This document shows positions 59,576 to 64,000 of a DNA stretch of 64,000 nt, one piece after another. The DNA is taken from the NCBI GenBank assembly GCA_028047635.1, contig JAOFXR010000002.1, positions 1 to 64,000 of the forward strand, given 5' to 3'. The notes below the pieces were generated by a model, which was given only the letters and a program-made list of their open reading frames with translations, was not told the DNA's origin and made no database searches. This DNA comes from Verrucomicrobiales bacterium (GTDB lineage Bacteria > Verrucomicrobiota > Verrucomicrobiia > Verrucomicrobiales > DEV007). Position 1 is the stretch's first letter, and every line of letters starts with the position of its first letter. The translations under genes and the position numbers were made by a program.

Positions 59576-60475
59576 TTAGACGATAGGATGATTGCTACGC
59601 TCTACCACAGCAATGATAATCGCCGCAGTCAAAATGACGGTACCAATGATGCGCCACCAAAAGGCTTTCCCGGAATCTTTGTGCTCCCGGTTACCGAGCG
59701 CGGTTCCAAGAAGAAGCACAAGAACGATGGCCCACAATCCGCGGGAGGCATAGACGACATTAATTCCGGTAGCGTCATCAAAAAAGCTCAGGGCCACGCC
59801 CATGCCAATCGCCTGCAAAGCAACGAGAGAACCGGCCCACCATGCCCATTTTTTCTGTTTCGGCTTCAGTTTCATGCTGGGACGCTTTTGCAGGATCCAG
59901 AGAAGCAATGAAAATAATGAGACAGACACAGAGCCAATCGTGATAAACGTCAGTGCTCCAAAATCAGCCGCCCACCAACTCACTAGCACATCGCACACTC
60001 CGAACACGGCAGCGCTGGAGAGCGTCACACCCACCGTAAAGAAGAGATGCCGCCCTTGTTTTAAATTCGGAATCCCCATCACAAAAATACCCACCGACGT
60101 GAGGATAACAGCAATCCACAGCGGAACACTGGGCACTTTCCCGGTGAGAAACACCACGCCGAGTGCGACAAAGACCACTTTCGTTCCCATCAACGGAGTC
60201 ACGAGCGAGACATCCCCACGTTTGAGACCAAGAAAGGAAAGCCAGTTCCCTACAAAAAAGGTAACGCCCATGAGAACCGGCTTCCATGATTCGGCCCAGA
60301 CTACGGTAGATTTCTCCAATAAGACCAGAGGAAGGAACATCAGCCCCAGCATCAAATTCGTAATCTGGAACGATTGATCCATCGTCACCCCCTCCTTGAG
60401 TGCGCGTTTGATCACGATCGATCCCAACGAGTAAATAAACGCTGCGACAAGCGGCAATATCAGGTAATAGGGCAC
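59576..60475 (-). CDS. EamA/DMT-type transporter
   Basis: ~10 TM helices; VTPLMGTKVVFVALGVVFLTGKVPSVPLWIAVILTSVGIFVM. Confidence 0.75.
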   Translation of the reverse strand: MPYYLILPLVAAFIYSLGSIVIKRALKEGVTMDQSFQITNLMLGLMFLPLVLLEKSTVVWAESWKPVLMGVTFFVGNWLSFLGLKRGDVSLVTPLMGTKVVFVALGVVFLTGKVPSVPLWIAVILTSVGIFVMGIPNLKQGRHLFFTVGVTLSSAAVFGVCDVLVSWWAADFGALTFITIGSVSVSLFSLLLWILQKRPSMKLKPKQKKWAWWAGSLVALQAIGMGVALSFFDDATGINVVYASRGLWAIVLVLLLGTALGNREHKDSGKAFWWRIIGTVILTAAIIIAVVERSNHPIV

Positions 60476-60537
60476 AGCGCCATTGTCGCGAAGCGACGAC
60501 TCCCGTCAAAGGCTTTGAGAATCTTTGACGCTACGGT

Positions 60538-61554
60538 TCAAAACATCCGCTCAACGAGGTGCCCTGTGGAAAGCGCATCCCAACTCTCGTTGGCTGGATT
60601 CGGAGAATCCTCCCCCTGAGCATCGGTCACGACTGTATCCACTTCTTCGGTGAGCTCCGCTTCCATCTCAGCGAGTTCGCGCTCAGTAAGGAGCCCTTTT
60701 GACTGCACCATCTCTCTGGCAACCAGTAGTGAGTCCCGCCCGTATCTGCCCGCTTTAACCTCATCGGAAACGTAACTCGCGTCATCGTGGACACCATGCC
60801 CTGACAATCGCAAAAGTTTGCCGACCACGAGTTGCGGCCCGTCCCCATTGAGTGCCCGATCGATTGCTTCGGCAAACGTTTCAAGGCAGGAAAGCAAATC
60901 AGTTCCATCGATCGAATAGCCTCGAATCCCATATCCGAGAGCCCGATCCGCGAGATCTTCGCAGGCAAATTGCCGACTTGTCGGTGTGGAGTAAGCAAAT
61001 TGATTATTCGCGAGAGCGACGACTAATGGCAACTTTTCAACCGCCGCCTGATTGATCGCTTCGTGAAAAGCGCCCGTCGAGGTCATTCCATCTCCGGAAC
61101 TGGCCGCGCCGACAAAACCGGTCTTCCCTTGAAAACGCTTCCCCATCATCATTCCATTGATCACAGAAATCGATGAACCGAGGTGACTGATCATCGCGGG
61201 CATCCCTTCCTTCGGCCGCCCCCGGTGGATATTTCCATCACGCCCTCTCATTGGCCCTTCGACCGAACCAAGATAGGTTCGGGAAGCATCATGAAGCGGC
61301 TCACCGTAAGCGAAGCGTCCTGCCTGATCACGAATCAAGGGGGCATACAAATCGCCACGGCTCTGATCGAGCTGCTGTCCCAGCGCGGCACTGAATGCTT
61401 CCTGTCCGGTTCCGATGTAAACCCCGCCCACAATTTTGCCTGCACGGTAAAGTGCCGAAATCTTCTCTTCAAAGATCCGGGCGATAAACATGGACCGAAA
61501 CGTTTTCACGATCAGATCCGGTGTCGCTGCGTAGGGGGATTTCTCCTGACTCAT
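60538..61554 (-). CDS. thiamine-dependent dehydrogenase E1 alpha subunit (PDH-like)
   Basis: FRSMFIARIFEEKISALYRAGKIVGGVYIGTGQEA, GFVGAASSGDGMTSTGAFHEAINQAAVEKLPLVVALANNQFAYSTPTS. Confidence 0.92.
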   Translation of the reverse strand: MSQEKSPYAATPDLIVKTFRSMFIARIFEEKISALYRAGKIVGGVYIGTGQEAFSAALGQQLDQSRGDLYAPLIRDQAGRFAYGEPLHDASRTYLGSVEGPMRGRDGNIHRGRPKEGMPAMISHLGSSISVINGMMMGKRFQGKTGFVGAASSGDGMTSTGAFHEAINQAAVEKLPLVVALANNQFAYSTPTSRQFACEDLADRALGYGIRGYSIDGTDLLSCLETFAEAIDRALNGDGPQLVVGKLLRLSGHGVHDDASYVSDEVKAGRYGRDSLLVAREMVQSKGLLTERELAEMEAELTEEVDTVVTDAQGEDSPNPANESWDALSTGHLVERMF

Positions 61555-61747
61555 TAGTGGGCAATTTAACTCCGTAACCATTCAAGATGCCACCTCCCTT
61601 TTCAAGAGTAATCATCGAGTCACTGTGATACCAAATCCTCCGCTGTGGGATTCTACTCAGTTCATTTTCGAGATGACATTTCAATAGGCTCGCTTATTTA
61701 TTACACGTATAAAAATCATCAAGAAATCTTACCTACATTGCCTCACC

Positions 61748-62110
61748 ATGACGAACTCTGAGATTCAATCGAAAACAGCAAAGCTGGCCTACTTCTTCTT
61801 TCTGGAAAGAGTGGAAAAAGGCCTTCCCGGCGACGAAGCCAATGACTGGACCGAAGCGGAAGAAGCCATGCAGAAAGAGCTCTCGAATGAGTCTGGTGAC
61901 TACATCGAAGCCGGCGCCCCGCTCTCGCGGATCAAGGGAATCGGCCCAAAGGCGAAGAAGGAACTCGAAGCAGTCGGTATTGAATCGGTTGCTGATCTCA
62001 GTGCCATGTCCCTCGCGGGCCTTGGTTCTCTGATTCCCCGTCTCGCCTCCCGCGCCAAGAGCGGCCGATGGATTGAACAGGCGCAGGCATTCTCGACAAA
62101 TGCAAACTAA
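61748..62110 (+). CDS. DUF2934-like N-terminus + helix-hairpin-helix protein
   Basis: KLAYFFFLERVEKGLPGDEANDWTEAEEAMQKEL; HhH LSRIKGIGPKAKKELEAVGIESVADLSAMS. Confidence 0.65.
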   Translation: MTNSEIQSKTAKLAYFFFLERVEKGLPGDEANDWTEAEEAMQKELSNESGDYIEAGAPLSRIKGIGPKAKKELEAVGIESVADLSAMSLAGLGSLIPRLASRAKSGRWIEQAQAFSTNAN

Positions 62111-62168
62111 CGCGCCAAAGTGCTGAAAAGTGCAAGCCATTGGGCAATCAGCCAAAAGTAATCAGATC

Positions 62169-62966
62169 ATGAAATTAGGTGTCATCGGATGTGGAAAAAT
62201 GGGCAGTGCCCTCGTCGGCGGAATTATCCGGAGCGAAATCTGTTCGCCTTCCGATGTCACGGTTTATGATACTTACGAGCCGGCAGCGGCAGCAATGGCC
62301 GCCGAGCTCGGAGTGACTCAGGTTGGCTCTAATGCGCAAGTCGTCGAAGCTTCCGAGGTAATCCTTCTGTGCATCAAGCCACAGAGTTTCCCCGAGATGC
62401 TGACTGATCTCGGCGAGGCCCGCGATAAACTTTTGATTTCCATTGCAGCGGGAATCAAGATTTCCACGATTGAAAACGCGACCGATCTCCGACATCGAGT
62501 CGTTCGGGTCATGCCCAATACCCCAGCGATGGTGGGAATGGGAGCCTCCGCTTTCGCCCTTGGACAGGATGCCTCCCGCGATGATGCAGAGCTGACTCAA
62601 TCACTCCTCGATTCGGTTGGCTATGCCTGTCGTGTTGAAGAAGAAGACCTTGATGCCGTCACCGCAGTGAGCGGCAGTGGCCCCGCTTACATTTTTCTGA
62701 TGATCGAAGCGCTTATTGCCGGAGGAATGGAACAGGGACTCGATGCTCAGACAGCGAAGAATCTTGCCGTGCAAACCGTTGCCGGAGCTGCAGAACTCGT
62801 CAAAAGCACGGGAGACTCGCCGACCAAACTCCGTGAAAACGTCACGAGCCCCAATGGGACGACCTTCGCGGCACTCGAATTCTTTCGCGAAAAAAACTTC
62901 GAGAAAATCGTCAAAGGCGCGGTCGACGCGGCGGCAAAACGCTCCCGAATTCTCGGGCGGGATTAG
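62169..62966 (+). CDS. proC: pyrroline-5-carboxylate reductase
   Basis: KLGVIGCGKMGSALVGGI, ISIAAGIKISTIE, RVMPNTPAMVGMGASAF, AVSGSGPAYIFLMIEALIAGGMEQGL, NVTSPNGTTFAALEFF. Confidence 0.95.
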   Translation: MKLGVIGCGKMGSALVGGIIRSEICSPSDVTVYDTYEPAAAAMAAELGVTQVGSNAQVVEASEVILLCIKPQSFPEMLTDLGEARDKLLISIAAGIKISTIENATDLRHRVVRVMPNTPAMVGMGASAFALGQDASRDDAELTQSLLDSVGYACRVEEEDLDAVTAVSGSGPAYIFLMIEALIAGGMEQGLDAQTAKNLAVQTVAGAAELVKSTGDSPTKLRENVTSPNGTTFAALEFFREKNFEKIVKGAVDAAAKRSRILGRD

Positions 62967-63047
62967 TCCTATCGGGCTGTCCACCATTACTCCATTACAA
63001 AATCATCACTTTTCCACGGCTTCCCACGCCACTAGGGTGAATCTCTA

Positions 63048-64000
63048 TGAGCGATATTATTCAACTCTTTCAGGAACGCGGCCAGGGTCACGTTTTTACT
63101 TTTTTTGATGATCTTAATGAGGACGAGCAGGCCGGGCTCATCGCTCAAGCAGAACAAATCGATCTCGATGAAATCGAGGCACTGGTCAATGATTTGATCC
63201 AAACGAAAGGCGAGGGAAACGACGCCATCGCTGACGAACTCGAACCAGCTGATTTTGTCCCGCTTCCTGAAAACGGGGACCCTGCGCTGTGGCAAGAAGC
63301 AGTCGAAAAAGGAGAGTCAGCACTCAGAACCGGACGAGTCGCTGCATTCACTGTCGCCGGAGGTCAGGGAACGCGCCTCGGCTATGATGGCCCCAAGGGC
63401 AAGTTTGGAGTCACGCCTGTGTTAAAAGCCTCCCTTTTTCAGGTCTTTGCTGAAAAGATTCTCGCCTCGACCCGGCTCTACGGTCCCGCTATTCCATGGT
63501 ATGTCATGACCTCGATTATCAATCACGAGGCCACCGTCGAGTATTTCGAAGCGAACGACTACTTCGGTCTTTCTCCGGAGAAGGTTCTCTTTTTCAGTCA
63601 GGGCCTCATGCCTGCGGTAGACGCTGAGGGAAAAATTCTCCTCGCTGATAAGGCTAACATTGCTCTTAGCCCCGATGGCCACGGCGGCGCCCTCCGCGCG
63701 CTCGTTCGATCAGGCTCGATTCGCGAAATGGAGGCCAATGGCATCGACGTCATCAGCTATTTCCAAGTCGACAACCCGCTCGTTCGCTGTATTGACCCCG
63801 CTTTCGTGGGATTCCACATCATGACGAATTCTGAGCTCTCCAGCAAAATGGTTCCTAAAGCCTATGCGGAAGAAAAAGTAGGTGTATTCTGCCAGAAAGA
63901 CGGAGAAGCGCTTGTCGTCGAATACAGCGACCTCCCTGACAAACTGGCGACAGAGGTCGATGACAACGGCGCCTTGCGTTTCCGTGCCGGCAGCATCGCG
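63048..64000 (+). CDS. UDP-N-acetylglucosamine pyrophosphorylase-like (eukaryote-type UDPGP family), C-terminus outside window
   Basis: AAFTVAGGQGTRLGYDGPKGKFGVTPV.. ; LSPDGHGGALRALVRSGSIREMEANGIDVISYFQVDNPLVR; frame open to window end. Confidence 0.9.

Overview
Gene-dense chromosomal window with PVC-superphylum, probably Verrucomicrobia-like, character. Supporting genes are several FGly-type sulfatases, PVC-type CxxCH cytochrome/dehydrogenase proteins, SUMF1-domain proteins, FloA, a eukaryote-like UDP-sugar pyrophosphorylase and DUF1028. Housekeeping genes recognised: holA, cca, nusB, ftsY, deoB, lpxI, proC and a tRNA with CAT anticodon (tRNA-Ile2-like). No CRISPR array, prophage, integrase or transposase was seen. 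Strongest finding: a hidden selenoprotein candidate at 51860..52219 (-). This ArsC-type arsenate reductase-like gene has an in-frame TGA exactly at the catalytic Cys12 position. The region just downstream of the TGA folds into a bSECIS-like hairpin with a GGUC apical loop. The supplied ORF track shows only its C-terminal 76 aa. Other leads: 22-bp-phased direct repeats upstream of two unrelated genes; a run of hairpins in a 180-nt intergenic region; a secreted-protein gene broken only at an 8-nt homopolymer; an unlisted open frame coupled (ATGA) to a Gfo/Idh gene; a sulfatase relic; and tandem SUMF1 proteins without FGE-type cysteines, one fused to a cytochrome c domain. All assignments come from reading the sequence; no database search was run.
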